A stretch of DNA of 64,000 bases from Sphingomonas sp. CL5.1 (GTDB taxonomy: Bacteria; Pseudomonadota; Alphaproteobacteria; Sphingomonadales; Sphingomonadaceae). The notes under the pieces are model-generated. The model was given only the letters and a program-made list of their open reading frames with translations, was not told the DNA's origin and did no database searches. Location of the stretch: NCBI RefSeq assembly GCF_013344685.1, contig NZ_CP050137.1, positions 3,961,001 to 4,025,000 on the forward strand. The letters run 5' to 3'. A program made the translations under genes and the position numbers. This document shows, in pieces, positions 9,212 to 18,304 of the stretch (position 1 is its first letter; every line of letters starts with the position of its first letter).

Positions 9212-9250
9212 AAAAAGGGCGGCGTGGTCGATGCCACGCCGCCCTTTTTT
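9212..9250. terminator. Bidirectional Rho-independent terminator
   Basis: Perfect 11-base arms GGGCGGCGTGG (9217-9227) and CCACGCCGCCC (9234-9244) are flanked by AAAAA on the left and TTTTTT on the right, so it can stop the receptor gene on the plus strand and typA transcripts on the minus strand. Confidence 0.9.
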
Positions 9251-9309
9251 CTTGTTTCACGTCGCTCCGACGGAAGCCGGGATCTCAGCGACATTTCTCC
9301 CCTGCCGCG

Positions 9310-9337
9310 CGTGACCCCGGCTTTCGCCGGGGCGACG
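9310..9337. repeat. REP-like GC-rich palindrome
   Basis: CCCCGGC (9315-9321) and GCCGGGG (9326-9332) form a hairpin with loop TTTC, flanked by short complementary ends. It lies between convergent genes and resembles the dispersed palindromes of sphingomonad genomes; a related palindrome is at 61902-61927. Confidence 0.45.
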
Positions 9338-9348
9338 GCAAGGCTGCG

Positions 9349-11169
9349 TCAGGCCGCTTCCTTCGCCCGCGCCGCGCGCTTGCGCTCGTGCGGATCAAGG
9401 TAGCGCTTGCGCAGACGGATCGACTTGGGCGTCACCTCCACCATCTCGTCGTCGTCGATGTACGCGATCGCCTGCTCCAGCGTCATCTTCTTGGGCGGGG
9501 TGAGGCGGATCGCATCGTCCTTGCCGCCGGAGGCGCGGAAGTTGGTGAGCTGCTTCGCCTTCATCGGATTGACCTCAAGGTCGTCCGTCTTGGCGTTCTC
9601 GCCGATAATCATGCCTTCGTAGAGCGGGTCGCCCGGCGCGACCATCAGGATGCCGCGATCCTCCAGCGCGTTCAGCGCATAGGCATTGGCCTCGCCCGAG
9701 CCGTTCGAGATCAGCACGCCGTTCTTCCGGCCGTCGATCTGGCCCTTGTACGGGCCGTACTTCTCGAACAGCCGGTTCATGATGCCGGTGCCGCGCGTGT
9801 CGGACAGGAACTCGCCGTGATAGCCGATCAGGCCGCGCGACGGGGCGGAGAAGGTGATGCGCGTCTTGCCGCCGCCGGACGGGCGCATGTCGGTCATCTC
9901 CGCCTTGCGCTGGTTCATCTTGTCGACGACCGTGCCACTGAACTCCTCGTCCACGTCGATGACGACCGTCTCATACGGCTCCTCGCGACCGCCGGGGCCA
10001 TCGCGGAACAGCACGCGCGGGCGGCTGATGCCCAGCTCGAAGCCCTCGCGGCGCATCGTCTCGATCAGCACGCCGAGCTGAAGCTCGCCGCGCCCGGCGA
10101 CCTCGAACGAATCCTTGTCCGCCGCTTCGGTGATCTTGATCGCGACGTTCGATTCCGCCTCGCGCATCAGGCGGTCGCGGATCATGCGGCTGGTGACCTT
10201 GCTGCCTTCGCGCCCGGCCATCGGGCTGTCGTTCACGGCGAAGCGCATCGAGAGCGTCGGCGGGTCGATCGGCTGCGCGCGGATCGGGGTCTCGATGCTG
10301 GTGTCGGCGATCGTGTTCGCCACCGTCGCGACCGTCAGGCCGGCGAGGCTGATGATGTCGCCCGCCCGCGCTTCCTCCACCGGCACGCGCTCCAGCCCGC
10401 GGAAGCTCATCAGCTTCGAGGCGCGGCCCGTCTCGATCACATTGCCCTCCTGATCGAGCGCATGGATCGGCTGGTTGAGCTTCACCACGCCAGACTGCAC
10501 GCGCCCGGTGAGGATACGGCCAAGGAAATTGTCACGGTCAAGCAAGGTGACGAGGAACGAGAACGGCGCCTCCTGATCCAGCGCGGGCGGCGGGACGTGA
10601 TCGACGATCTTCTCGAACAGCGGGCGCAGCGTGCCTTCGCGCACGTCCGGGTTGTCGCCGGCATAGCCGTTGCGGCCGGAGGCGAACAGCACCGGAAAGT
10701 CGAGCTGCTCGTCGCTCGCGTCGAGCGTGACGAACAGATCGAACACCTCGTCCAGCACTTCCTGCGCGCGGGCGTCGGCGCGGTCGATCTTGTTGACCAC
10801 GACGATCGGGCGCAGGCCCAGCGCCAGCGCCTTGCCGGTGACGAACTTGGTCTGCGGCATCGCTCCTTCGGCCGAATCGACCAGCAGGATCACGCCGTCG
10901 ACCATCGACAGGATGCGCTCCACCTCGCCGCCGAAATCGGCGTGGCCGGGCGTGTCGACGATGTTGATGCGTGTGCCTTCCCACTCGATCGAGGTCGGCT
11001 TGGCGAGGATGGTGATGCCACGCTCGCGCTCCAGATCGTTCGAGTCCATCGCGCGCTCCTCGACGCGCTGATTGTCGCGGAACGTGCCGGACTGGCGGAA
11101 AAGCTGGTCCACAAGGGTGGTCTTGCCATGATCGACGTGCGCGATGATGGCGATATTGCGCAGATTCAT
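9349..11169 (-). CDS. typA: Ribosome-associated translational GTPase TypA/BipA
   Basis: A 606-residue GTPase of the EF-G superfamily that binds the ribosome and supports subunit assembly and growth under stress. G1 is [11 protein letters not shown] (Lys16), switch regions include RERGITI, G3 is [12 protein letters not shown] and G4 is VVNKIDR. The EF-G-like domains III and V and the BipA-specific C-terminal domain ([31 protein letters not shown]) are present, ending in a basic tail. The length matches E. coli BipA. It is divergently arranged with telA. Confidence 0.97.
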   Translation of the reverse strand: MNLRNIAIIAHVDHGKTTLVDQLFRQSGTFRDNQRVEERAMDSNDLERERGITILAKPTSIEWEGTRINIVDTPGHADFGGEVERILSMVDGVILLVDSAEGAMPQTKFVTGKALALGLRPIVVVNKIDRADARAQEVLDEVFDLFVTLDASDEQLDFPVLFASGRNGYAGDNPDVREGTLRPLFEKIVDHVPPPALDQEAPFSFLVTLLDRDNFLGRILTGRVQSGVVKLNQPIHALDQEGNVIETGRASKLMSFRGLERVPVEEARAGDIISLAGLTVATVANTIADTSIETPIRAQPIDPPTLSMRFAVNDSPMAGREGSKVTSRMIRDRLMREAESNVAIKITEAADKDSFEVAGRGELQLGVLIETMRREGFELGISRPRVLFRDGPGGREEPYETVVIDVDEEFSGTVVDKMNQRKAEMTDMRPSGGGKTRITFSAPSRGLIGYHGEFLSDTRGTGIMNRLFEKYGPYKGQIDGRKNGVLISNGSGEANAYALNALEDRGILMVAPGDPLYEGMIIGENAKTDDLEVNPMKAKQLTNFRASGGKDDAIRLTPPKKMTLEQAIAYIDDDEMVEVTPKSIRLRKRYLDPHERKRAARAKEAA

Positions 11170-11273
11170 CTGAATTCCTGGAATGGCCGCAGGGCGCGGC
11201 GCTTCGCGCGCGCCGATAGCCTATTTGCTGCATTGCGGCTAGATGCCCTGATTATGGCACATGCCTTTGTCGG

Positions 11274-11301
11274 TTGAACCGGCGCGCCAGCGTGTTACAT
11301 A
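11274..11301 (+). promoter_or_regulatory. Candidate promoter for telA
   Basis: TTGAAC (11274-11279) and TACATA (11296-11301) are spaced by 16 bases, about 60 bases before the telA start. The match is by eye only. Confidence 0.35.
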
Positions 11302-11361
11302 CGCAACACAGTTGAACGCGAGGCGCAGGCGGGTCATGCTCGCGCATCGCTGGAGGAAAAG

Positions 11362-12570
11362 ATGGCGACCACCCCCGAGACGACCACCGACGAGTTCGCG
11401 CTGAAGCTGACGCCGCCCGATCCGGTGCCGCCCGTCCCGGCGGAAAAAGCCGCCGGGCTGGTGCCCGTCGACGACGGAACCAGGAGCAAGCTGGAGGAGC
11501 GGGTCGACCATTTCGTCGCGCAGCTCGTGGCGCAGGACGCGAACTCGCCCGAGTTCGGCAAGCGCGTCGATGCGATCACCGCGATGGGCGCGAAGGAGAT
11601 CCGCGACGCCGCCGGCCAGTCCAACCGCTTCCTCGATCGCCCGGTGCGGGCGATGGACCAGGAAACCGGCGTGGGGAAAGACCTCGCCCAGCTCCGCCGC
11701 GTGGTGGAGGATCTCGATCCGGGCCGGAAGGGCAATCTCACCGCGCCGCAGAAGCTGTTCGGGATCATCCCGTTCGGCAACAAGATGCGGAATTATTTCG
11801 ACAGCTACAAATCCAGCCAGACGCATATCGCCTCGATCCTGCGCAGCCTCGCCTCCGGCAAGGACGAGCTGCTGATGGACAATGCCGCGATCGACACCGA
11901 GCGCGCGAACCTGTGGTCGGCGATGGGCCGGCTGGAGCAGATGATCCACCTCTCGCGCCTGATGGACGGCAAGCTGGAGGACAAGGCGAACGAGCTGGAC
12001 GCGACCGATCCGGCCAAGGCCAAGGCGATCCGCGAGAGCGCGCTGTTCTACGCCCGCCAGCGCACGCAGGACCTGCTGACGCAGATGGCGGTGACGGTGC
12101 AGGGCTATCTCGCGCTCGATCTGGTCAAGAAGAACAATGTCGAGCTGATAAAGGGCGTCGATCGCGCTTCCACCACCACCGTATCGGCGCTGCGCACCGC
12201 CGTCACCGTCGCGCAGGCGATGACCAACCAGAAACTGGTGCTGGAGCAGATCACCCAGCTCAACACCACCACCGCCAACATCATCGATTCGACCGGCAAG
12301 CTGCTGCGCTCGAACACCGCGCGCATCCATGAGCAGGCGGCCTCGTCGGCGATCCCGCTGGAGACACTGCAACGCGCCTTCCAGAACATCTACGACACGA
12401 TGGACGCGATCGACACCTTCAAGATGAAGGCGCTCGATTCGATGAAGGCGACCGTCGACACGCTGGGCCGCGAGGTGGAGAAATCGCGCGGCTATATCGC
12501 TCGCGCCGAGGGCGCCGCGCAGAACCAGGTCGCCGCGCCGCAGGATAATTTCAGGCTGGAGTCGATGTGA
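11362..12570 (+). CDS. TelA/KlaA-family toxic anion resistance protein
   Basis: A 402-residue soluble, largely alpha-helical protein of the TelA family, first linked to tellurite resistance on plasmids and present as a chromosomal gene in many bacteria. Features are a Pro-rich N-terminus, the core from about residue 40 on with SNRFLDRPVRAM, IPFGNKMRNYF, and the conserved LRTAVTVAQAMTNQKLVLEQI near 270-290. The length is typical. It is translationally coupled to the next gene: the GTG start of that gene overlaps the telA ATGTGA end. A direct role in anion resistance is not proven for chromosomal members. Confidence 0.88.
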   Translation: MATTPETTTDEFALKLTPPDPVPPVPAEKAAGLVPVDDGTRSKLEERVDHFVAQLVAQDANSPEFGKRVDAITAMGAKEIRDAAGQSNRFLDRPVRAMDQETGVGKDLAQLRRVVEDLDPGRKGNLTAPQKLFGIIPFGNKMRNYFDSYKSSQTHIASILRSLASGKDELLMDNAAIDTERANLWSAMGRLEQMIHLSRLMDGKLEDKANELDATDPAKAKAIRESALFYARQRTQDLLTQMAVTVQGYLALDLVKKNNVELIKGVDRASTTTVSALRTAVTVAQAMTNQKLVLEQITQLNTTTANIIDSTGKLLRSNTARIHEQAASSAIPLETLQRAFQNIYDTMDAIDTFKMKALDSMKATVDTLGREVEKSRGYIARAEGAAQNQVAAPQDNFRLESM

Positions 12571-13286
12571 GCGACACGTCGGACCAGACGATCGCCGCCG
12601 CCCGCGCGGCCTATGAGCGGATCACCGGCGCGCATTACGACGCCGGCTACATGCTCCGCCGCCGGCGCAGCGCGGGCGCGAAACGGCTCGGCCGGCGGCT
12701 GGCGCGGATCGCGATCGCCGATGCGGTGATCCTGATCGCGGCGGTGGCGGCCGGGCTGGTCATGCCGCTCGGCATCATGGGCGCGACCGCCGTGATGGCG
12801 ATCCTGATCGCCGCCACGGTGACGCTGGCGATATGGCCGCCCGACGCGCCGGTCGCGCCGGAGCGGCTGCGGCAGGCGGACATCCGCGCCCTCCCCACGC
12901 AGACGGCGCGCTGGCTCGACGCGCAACGGCTCGCGCTGCCGGCCCCGGCCGTGCCGATCGCCGACCGGATCGGGGTGCGGCTCGACACGCTCGCGGCGCA
13001 GCTTGCCGCGATCCATGAGGAGACGCCCGCCACGGCCGAAATCCGCCGGCTTGTCGGGGAGCAGCTCCCCGAATTCGTGCGCGATTATCAACGTGTGCCG
13101 CGCGAACTGCGCGCCACTCCGCGCAACGGCAAGACCCCGGACCGCCAGCTTGTCGAGGGTCTGGAACTGATCGAGCGCGAGATCGGCCAGATGTCGGAGG
13201 AGTTGGCGCAGGGCGATCTCGATTCGCTCGCGACGCGCGGGCGCTATCTCGAAATCAAATATCGCGGCGAGGGCGGGGCCGCGTAG
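12567..13286 (+). CDS. XpaC-like membrane protein, partner of TelA
   Basis: A 239-residue protein starting at GTG 12567, overlapping the telA stop. Two adjacent hydrophobic segments (about residues 45-90, with VILIAAVAAGLVMPLG and AVMAILIAATVTLAIW) are followed by a helical, charged C-terminal half. In many bacteria telA is paired with xpaC (5-bromo-4-chloroindolyl phosphate hydrolysis family), and the hairpin plus helical tail fits that family. The call rests on context and topology, with only moderate sequence recognition. Its stop abuts the pgk stop with no gap. Confidence 0.6.
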   Translation: MSDTSDQTIAAARAAYERITGAHYDAGYMLRRRRSAGAKRLGRRLARIAIADAVILIAAVAAGLVMPLGIMGATAVMAILIAATVTLAIWPPDAPVAPERLRQADIRALPTQTARWLDAQRLALPAPAVPIADRIGVRLDTLAAQLAAIHEETPATAEIRRLVGEQLPEFVRDYQRVPRELRATPRNGKTPDRQLVEGLELIEREIGQMSEELAQGDLDSLATRGRYLEIKYRGEGGAA

Positions 13287-14477
13287 CTAGCGCGCCAGCG
13301 CCTTCACGCCGGGCAGTTCCTTGCCTTCCATCCATTCGAGGAAGGCCCCGCCGGCGGTCGAGACGAAGGTGAACTTGTCCGCCACGCCCGCGTGGTTGAG
13401 CGCCGCGACCGTGTCGCCGCCGCCGGCGACCGAGACGAGGCTGCCGTCCTGCGTCAGCGCCGCCGCCGTGCGGGCGAGCGCGACCGTCGCAGCATCGAAC
13501 GGCGGCGTCTCGAACGCGCCCAGCGGGCCGTTCCATACCAGCGTCCGGCACGTCTTGAGCACGTCGCCGAGCGCCTCCACCGCCGCCGGGCCGACATCGA
13601 GGATCATCTCGTCGGCGGCCACTTCATGCACGTTGACGGTGCGCGTCGGCGGGTTGGCGCGGAATTCCTTTGCCACCACCACGTCATAGGGCAGATGGAC
13701 GGTGCAGCCGGCGCGGTCGGCGGCTTCGAGGATTTCTTCGGCGGTGCCCGTAAGGTCATGCTCGCAAAGGCTTTTGCCGACATTCACCCCGCGCGCGGCG
13801 AGGAAGGTGTTGGCCATGCCGCCGCCGATGATGAGGTGATCGACCTTCACCACCAGATGCTTGAGCACGTCGAGCTTGGTCGAGACCTTCGCCCCGCCGA
13901 CCACCGCCGCGACCGGATGCTCCGGCTTGCCCAGCGCCTTTTCCAGCGCGTCGAGTTCCGCCTCCATCGCGCGCCCGGCGAAGGCGGGGAGGACATGCGC
14001 GACGCCCTCGGTCGAGGCGTGCGCGCGATGCGCGGCGGAGAAGGCGTCGTTGACGTATAGATCGCCGAGAGCGGCAACCCGTTCAACCACTTCCGGCGCG
14101 TTCTTCTCCTCTCCCGCGAAAAAGCGCGTATTCTCCAGCACCGCGATATCGCCGGGCTGGAGCATGGCGATCGCCGCCTCCGCGCCGTCCCAGTCGACGA
14201 ACCGCACCGGACGGCCGAGGACGGCCGAATAAGGCTGGACGATCCGCGCCAGTGACATCTCCGGGTTGGGCTGCCCCTTCGGCCGTCCGAAATGCGCGAG
14301 AACCAGCACCGCCGCGCCCTTGTCGGCGAGTTCCGCGACGGTCGCGACGGTCGCGCGCAGCCGGGTGTCGTCGGTGACACGGCCATCGGCCAGCGGCACG
14401 TTCAGGTCCTCGCGGACGAGCACCCTCTTGCCACGGACATCGCCGATATCGTCGAGCGTTCGGAATGGCCTGGACAT
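13287..14477 (-). CDS. pgk: Phosphoglycerate kinase
   Basis: Catalyses 1,3-bisphosphoglycerate + ADP to 3-phosphoglycerate + ATP in glycolysis and gluconeogenesis, in the cytosol. A 396-residue chain with family signatures [20 protein letters not shown], the substrate Arg/His region ([13 protein letters not shown]), [14 protein letters not shown], and the nucleotide-binding end [10 protein letters not shown] plus [10 protein letters not shown]. It lies 64 bases downstream of gap on the same strand, forming the usual gap-pgk operon. Confidence 0.97.
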   Translation of the reverse strand: MSRPFRTLDDIGDVRGKRVLVREDLNVPLADGRVTDDTRLRATVATVAELADKGAAVLVLAHFGRPKGQPNPEMSLARIVQPYSAVLGRPVRFVDWDGAEAAIAMLQPGDIAVLENTRFFAGEEKNAPEVVERVAALGDLYVNDAFSAAHRAHASTEGVAHVLPAFAGRAMEAELDALEKALGKPEHPVAAVVGGAKVSTKLDVLKHLVVKVDHLIIGGGMANTFLAARGVNVGKSLCEHDLTGTAEEILEAADRAGCTVHLPYDVVVAKEFRANPPTRTVNVHEVAADEMILDVGPAAVEALGDVLKTCRTLVWNGPLGAFETPPFDAATVALARTAAALTQDGSLVSVAGGGDTVAALNHAGVADKFTFVSTAGGAFLEWMEGKELPGVKALAR

Positions 14478-14541
14478 GATTCCTCGCGTGAAATGTTAAC
14501 CGGCCGCCGCCCTGGCGTTCACCGGGGCGGTGCCTGTCGGA

Positions 14542-15546
14542 TCAACCCAGCTTCGCCATCCGCGTGGCGGTGTCGACCATGCGGTTCGAGAAGCCCCATT
14601 CGTTGTCGTACCAGCTCACGACGCGCACCAGCTTGCCGTCGATCACCGCCGTCTCGAGGCTGTCGACGGTGGAGGACGCGGGCGTGTGCTGGAGATCGAT
14701 CGAGACGAGCGGCTCGTCCGAGAAATCGAGCACGCCCTTGAGCCGCGCGGTTTCGGACGCGGCCTTGAGTATCTGGTTGATCTCCTCGACGCTGGTGTCG
14801 CGCTTCGGCGTGAAGGTCAGGTCGACGAGACTGACGTCCGGCGTCGGCACGCGGATCGCCGAACCGTCCAGCTTGCCCTTCAGCTCCGGCAGCACCTCGC
14901 CCACCGCGCGCGCCGCGCCGGTGGTGGTCGGGATCATCGACATCCCGGCGGCGCGGGCGCGGCGCAGGTCCGGGTGGATCTGGTCGAGGATCTTCTGGTC
15001 GTTGGTATAGGCGTGGACGGTGGTCATCAGCCCGCGCTCGATGCCGACCGTGTCGTTCAGCACCTTCGCCACCGGCGCGAGGCAGTTGGTGGTGCACGAC
15101 GCGTTCGAGACGATCGTGTGCCCGGCCTCCAGCTTGTCCTCGTTGACGCCGAAGACCACGGTCAGGTCGACGCCCTTGCCCGGCGCGGAGATCAGCACCT
15201 TCTTCGCGCCCGCCGCGATATGCTTCTCGCACGAGGCGCGGTCGGTGAAGAAGCCGGTGCATTCCAGCACCAGCTCGACGCCCAGTTCCTTGTGCGGCAG
15301 GTTGGCCGGATCGCGCTCGGCGGTGACGCGGATGCGCTTGCCGTCGACCATCAGGTCGTTGCCCTCGGCGGTGACGGTGCCCGGCCAGCGGCCATGCACG
15401 CTGTCGCGCGCGAACAGCCATGCGTTCGACCTGGCATCGGCGAGATCGTTGATCGCGACCAGCTCCAGGTCCCCGCCCCGCTCCAGCATCGCGCGCGCCA
15501 CCAGGCGGCCGATGCGCCCGAAACCGTTGATCGCAACCTTGGTCAT
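14542..15546 (-). CDS. gap: Glyceraldehyde-3-phosphate dehydrogenase, type I
   Basis: Oxidises glyceraldehyde 3-phosphate to 1,3-bisphosphoglycerate with NAD(P)+. A Rossmann motif, [14 protein letters not shown], opens the protein. The catalytic motif [13 protein letters not shown] places the nucleophile at Cys151, followed by HAYTNDQ and the phosphate-binding [20 protein letters not shown]. 334 residues is the normal size. First gene of the gap-pgk operon; the upstream region is shared with the divergent small gene before zapA. Confidence 0.97.
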   Translation of the reverse strand: MTKVAINGFGRIGRLVARAMLERGGDLELVAINDLADARSNAWLFARDSVHGRWPGTVTAEGNDLMVDGKRIRVTAERDPANLPHKELGVELVLECTGFFTDRASCEKHIAAGAKKVLISAPGKGVDLTVVFGVNEDKLEAGHTIVSNASCTTNCLAPVAKVLNDTVGIERGLMTTVHAYTNDQKILDQIHPDLRRARAAGMSMIPTTTGAARAVGEVLPELKGKLDGSAIRVPTPDVSLVDLTFTPKRDTSVEEINQILKAASETARLKGVLDFSDEPLVSIDLQHTPASSTVDSLETAVIDGKLVRVVSWYDNEWGFSNRMVDTATRMAKLG

Positions 15547-15705
15547 AAAATCCTCATAGCCTCCCGATAGCGTCGGTCCGGGGCGGCGGCTGCCGCTTTC
15601 CCGCTCGCGGGAGCCTTTGCGCGACGGAGGCGCCGCGCGTCAACCGCGCAACGGACCGCCGCGAGCGGGCTTGTCCCGAAACCGGCAGGTTCCTATCGTG
15701 AAGCC

Positions 15706-15882
15706 ATGACAGACACCTCGCCGTTGCAACGGATCGAGGCGGCGGTCGCGCGGATCGAGGCCGCCGTCGTCGCCCAGCGCAAGGAAAGCGATTCGCTCGC
15801 CCGCCGCCATGAGAAATTGCGCGAGGCGATGGCGAAGGCCGTCGGCGCGCTGGACGAGATCATCGCGCGGGAGGACGGTTGA
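15706..15882 (+). CDS. 58-residue coiled-coil protein upstream of zapA (ZauP-like candidate)
   Basis: A complete reading frame of 58 residues from ATG 15706 to TGA 15882, beginning MTDTSPLQRIEAAVARIE. It is nearly all helix-forming residues with heptad spacing of Ile, Leu, Val and Ala, and has no signal or membrane segment. Its TGA overlaps the zapA ATG (ATGA), indicating translational coupling. In Caulobacter a coiled-coil gene just upstream of zapA encodes ZauP, which binds ZapA; position and fold suggest an equivalent, but the Caulobacter protein is longer and I cannot align them here. Confidence 0.65.
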   Translation: MTDTSPLQRIEAAVARIEAAVVAQRKESDSLARRHEKLREAMAKAVGALDEIIAREDG

Positions 15883-16184
15883 TGGCGACGGTGACGCTGG
15901 TGATCGGCGACAATCGCTGGCCGGTCGCCTGCCGCGACGGCGAGGAGGCGCGACTCGAGCAACTCGGCGCGATGATCGACCAGCGCTGGGGAGATGCGCA
16001 GCGCGCGTCCGGCAATACCGGCACGTTGCAGGCACTGCTGCTCGCGGCGCTGATGCTGGCGGACGATCTCGCCGATGCGAAGGCCAGCGCCCGCGCGCCT
16101 GGCGAGACCGACGCGCTCGCCGCGATCGCCGGCCGGCTGGAATCGCTCGCAAGCAGCCTTGAGAAAAGCGCGGCGAGCGCCTAA
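15882..16184 (+). CDS. zapA: Cell division protein ZapA
   Basis: A 100-residue ZapA family protein that bundles FtsZ filaments at the division ring. The N-terminal beta strand MATVTLVIGDNRWPVACRDGEE is followed by a long helix (EEARLEQLGAMIDQRW onward) and a C-terminal coiled coil, as in other ZapA proteins. Translation starts at ATG 15882, overlapping the preceding stop; a TTG three bases earlier is in frame. The neighbours, an upstream coiled-coil gene and downstream 6S RNA plus cyclo-ligase, are the widely conserved zapA context. Confidence 0.92.
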   Translation: MATVTLVIGDNRWPVACRDGEEARLEQLGAMIDQRWGDAQRASGNTGTLQALLLAALMLADDLADAKASARAPGETDALAAIAGRLESLASSLEKSAASA

Positions 16185-16194
16185 ATCCCTTCAC

Positions 16195-16351
16195 GGCGGG
16201 TTCTGCCCGGTGCGAGCCTTGAACTATCCCTGAGGCTATTCATCATCCATGGGGGCTGTCCCTGCGCAGATCCTGGTCTGACGTACATGGTCCCCACCTG
16301 ACGTACTGGGCGTCAGTGGATACTCCGGCAAACGGCCATGGCGGTCCCGCC
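16195..16351 (+). ncRNA. ssrS: 6S RNA
   Basis: Lies in the classical position between zapA and the 5-formyltetrahydrofolate cyclo-ligase gene. The ends pair into a closing stem: GGCGGG at 16195-16200 with CCCGCC at 16346-16351, continued by CTGCC with GGCGG. Between them is a long imperfect rod with a central open region, the shape that mimics an open promoter and binds sigma-70 RNA polymerase. Segments such as CTATCCCTGAGGCTATTCATC are typical of alphaproteobacterial 6S RNAs. Exact ends need mapping. The following gene lacks a clear Shine-Dalgarno site, consistent with a processed transcript. Confidence 0.82.
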
Positions 16352-16377
16352 ACCGCTTCTCTCGCTCTCCCGCTCTC

Positions 16378-16929
16378 ATGACCGAAGCGCTTTCCAAGTC
16401 CACGATCCGCGCCGCCGCCCGCGCCGCACGCGCGCGTTTCGTCGCAACGCATGGCGCCGACGTCCCCTGCCCCGCGCCGTTCCGCGGCCTGCTGTCGCGC
16501 GGTCTGACGGTCGCCAGCTACATGCCGCTGGGCAGCGAAGCCGATCCCGCGCAGCTCGCCCGCGCGGCGGTGGAGGCCGGATGCGCGATCGCGCTGCCGC
16601 ATGTCGTGGACCGCGCGACGCCGCTGCGCTTCCTCGCGTGGGATACCGAGGCGGCGCTGGCTGCCGGCCCCTTCGGCCTCGCCCAGCCGCATGACCATTG
16701 GGCGGAGCTTGCACCCGACATCATCCTCACCCCGCTCGTCGCCTTCACCCGCGGGCTCGACCGGCTCGGGCAGGGCGCGGGGCATTACGACCGCGCCTTC
16801 GCGCAATTTCCCGACGCGCGACGGATCGGGGTTGCGCTTTCGGCGCAGGAGGTGGAGGCGCTGCCGGTCGACCCGTGGGACATGCCGCTCCACGCGATCG
16901 CGACCGAGAAGGAATGGATCACGCCATGA
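16378..16929 (+). CDS. 5-formyltetrahydrofolate cyclo-ligase
   Basis: ATP-dependent conversion of 5-formyl-THF to 5,10-methenyl-THF in one-carbon metabolism (the ygfA/fau gene of E. coli). 183 residues. The family signature GQGAGHYDRAF is at residues 131-141, preceded by DIILTPLVAFTRGLDRLG. A basic N-terminal helix (RAAARAARARF) contributes the ATP-binding region. Its stop overlaps the start of the DUF2842 gene. Position after 6S RNA is conserved across proteobacteria. Confidence 0.92.
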   Translation: MTEALSKSTIRAAARAARARFVATHGADVPCPAPFRGLLSRGLTVASYMPLGSEADPAQLARAAVEAGCAIALPHVVDRATPLRFLAWDTEAALAAGPFGLAQPHDHWAELAPDIILTPLVAFTRGLDRLGQGAGHYDRAFAQFPDARRIGVALSAQEVEALPVDPWDMPLHAIATEKEWITP

Positions 16930-17132
16930 CGCCAAGCTGGCGCAAACCCGCCGGGATGCTCATCATCCTCGCGATCATCGCGGTCTGGTGCGTGGCCGTC
17001 GTCAGCCTGTCGGGCGTCGTCGGCCAGTGGCATTGGGCGCTGCAACTTCCCTTCTACATCGTCACCGGCATCGTCTGGATCGCGCCGCTCAAGCCGCTGC
17101 TGCGCTGGATGGAGACCGGGCACTGGCGTTGA
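16926..17132 (+). CDS. DUF2842 small membrane protein
   Basis: A 68-residue protein, MTPSWRKPAGMLIILAIIAV onward, with two transmembrane segments (about residues 10-32 and 40-58) separated by SGVVGQWHW, ending in basic WMETGHWR. This matches DUF2842, an alphaproteobacterial family of unknown function. The ATG overlaps the TGA of the cyclo-ligase gene (ATGA), so the two are co-translated. Confidence 0.85.
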   Translation: MTPSWRKPAGMLIILAIIAVWCVAVVSLSGVVGQWHWALQLPFYIVTGIVWIAPLKPLLRWMETGHWR

Positions 17133-17163
17133 TGTTCTTATTTTGTTCTGATATCACGGGACA

Positions 17164-18252
17164 ATGGATCAGGCCCGGCCCAAATCCCGAGCGGTGCGCG
17201 GCGCGACGCGGAACGACGAGAGCCGCCGCTTCAACCTGCCGCAGAACGAGGCGGACGGGGACTGGCTCGACGATCGCGGGCTGATCGACGGCGCGCCGCC
17301 ACCGCTGCGCACCACCGTCACCGTCGAGCGGCCCAGGACGATCATCAACCGCAACAAGTCCCCCGACATCCCGTTCGACCGCTCGATCAACCCCTATCGC
17401 GGCTGCGAGCACGGCTGCATCTATTGCTTCGCGCGGCCGAGCCACGCCTTCCACGATCTCTCCCCCGGTCTCGATTTCGAGACGAAATTGTTCGCCAAGC
17501 CCGATGCGGCGGAGTTGCTGCGCGCCGAGCTGGCGAAGAGGAATTATGTCTGCCAGCCGATGGCGATGGGGACGAACACCGATCCCTATCAGCCGATTGA
17601 GCGCGAATGGCGCGTCACCCGGCAGGTGATCGAGGTGCTGGCGGCATGCGACCATCCCTTGTTCATCACCACCAAGTCCGACCGGGTGACGCGCGATCTC
17701 GACCTGCTCGTGCCGATGGCGGCGAAGGGGCTGGCGGCGGTGGCGATATCGGTCACCTCGCTGGTGCCGCGCATCGCGATGACGATCGAGCCGCGCGCAC
17801 CGCATCCGGTGCGGCGGCTGATGGCGGTGCGGCGGCTCGCTGACGCGGGCGTGCCGGTCTATGTCAACATGGCGCCGGTGATCCCCGCGATCACCGACAG
17901 CGAGGTAGAGGCGATCGTCGAGCAGGCCGCAGGGGCCGGGGCGCGCGGCGTCTCCTTCATCCCGGTGCGCCTGCCGTGGGAGGTCGCGCCGCTGTTCCGC
18001 GCGTGGCTGGACGAGCATTTCCCCGATCGCGCGGGCAAGGTGATGTCGATCATCCGCTCGCTGCGCGGGGGGAGGGACAACGATCCCGATTTCCACAGCC
18101 GGATGCGCGGACAGGGGCCGTGGGCCGAATTGCTGCGCACCCGCTTCCTGCTCGCGCGCCGCCGCTACGGCATCGACCGCAACGGCGAGAAGATGCGGCT
18201 CCGCACCGATCTGTTCCGTCCGCCGGCCGGCCCGCAGGGGGAATTGTTCTAG
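17164..18252 (+). CDS. PA0069-family radical SAM protein
   Basis: A 362-residue radical S-adenosylmethionine protein related to spore photoproduct lyase-like proteins. The cluster motif NPYRGCEHGCIYCFARPSH gives Cys81, Cys85 and Cys88 (CX3CX2C). The preceding ...NRNKSPDIPFDRSINPYRG and the later GTNTDPYQPIE and FITTKSDR are typical of the PA0069 group. No signal or membrane segment. The substrate is unknown. It stands alone; the next gene has its own AAAGGAG site. Confidence 0.88.
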   Translation: MDQARPKSRAVRGATRNDESRRFNLPQNEADGDWLDDRGLIDGAPPPLRTTVTVERPRTIINRNKSPDIPFDRSINPYRGCEHGCIYCFARPSHAFHDLSPGLDFETKLFAKPDAAELLRAELAKRNYVCQPMAMGTNTDPYQPIEREWRVTRQVIEVLAACDHPLFITTKSDRVTRDLDLLVPMAAKGLAAVAISVTSLVPRIAMTIEPRAPHPVRRLMAVRRLADAGVPVYVNMAPVIPAITDSEVEAIVEQAAGAGARGVSFIPVRLPWEVAPLFRAWLDEHFPDRAGKVMSIIRSLRGGRDNDPDFHSRMRGQGPWAELLRTRFLLARRRYGIDRNGEKMRLRTDLFRPPAGPQGELF

Positions 18253-18304
18253 CTGGACCGACTCCCACCGGCGGGCCTAGGATCGCCCGCAAAGGAGCAT
18301 TCCC

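Noticed and set aside
6249..9260. A 1,003-codon open frame opposite the TonB-dependent receptor and EVE genes
   Set aside because: It has no signal peptide or domain and mirrors two real genes; treated as a GC artefact.
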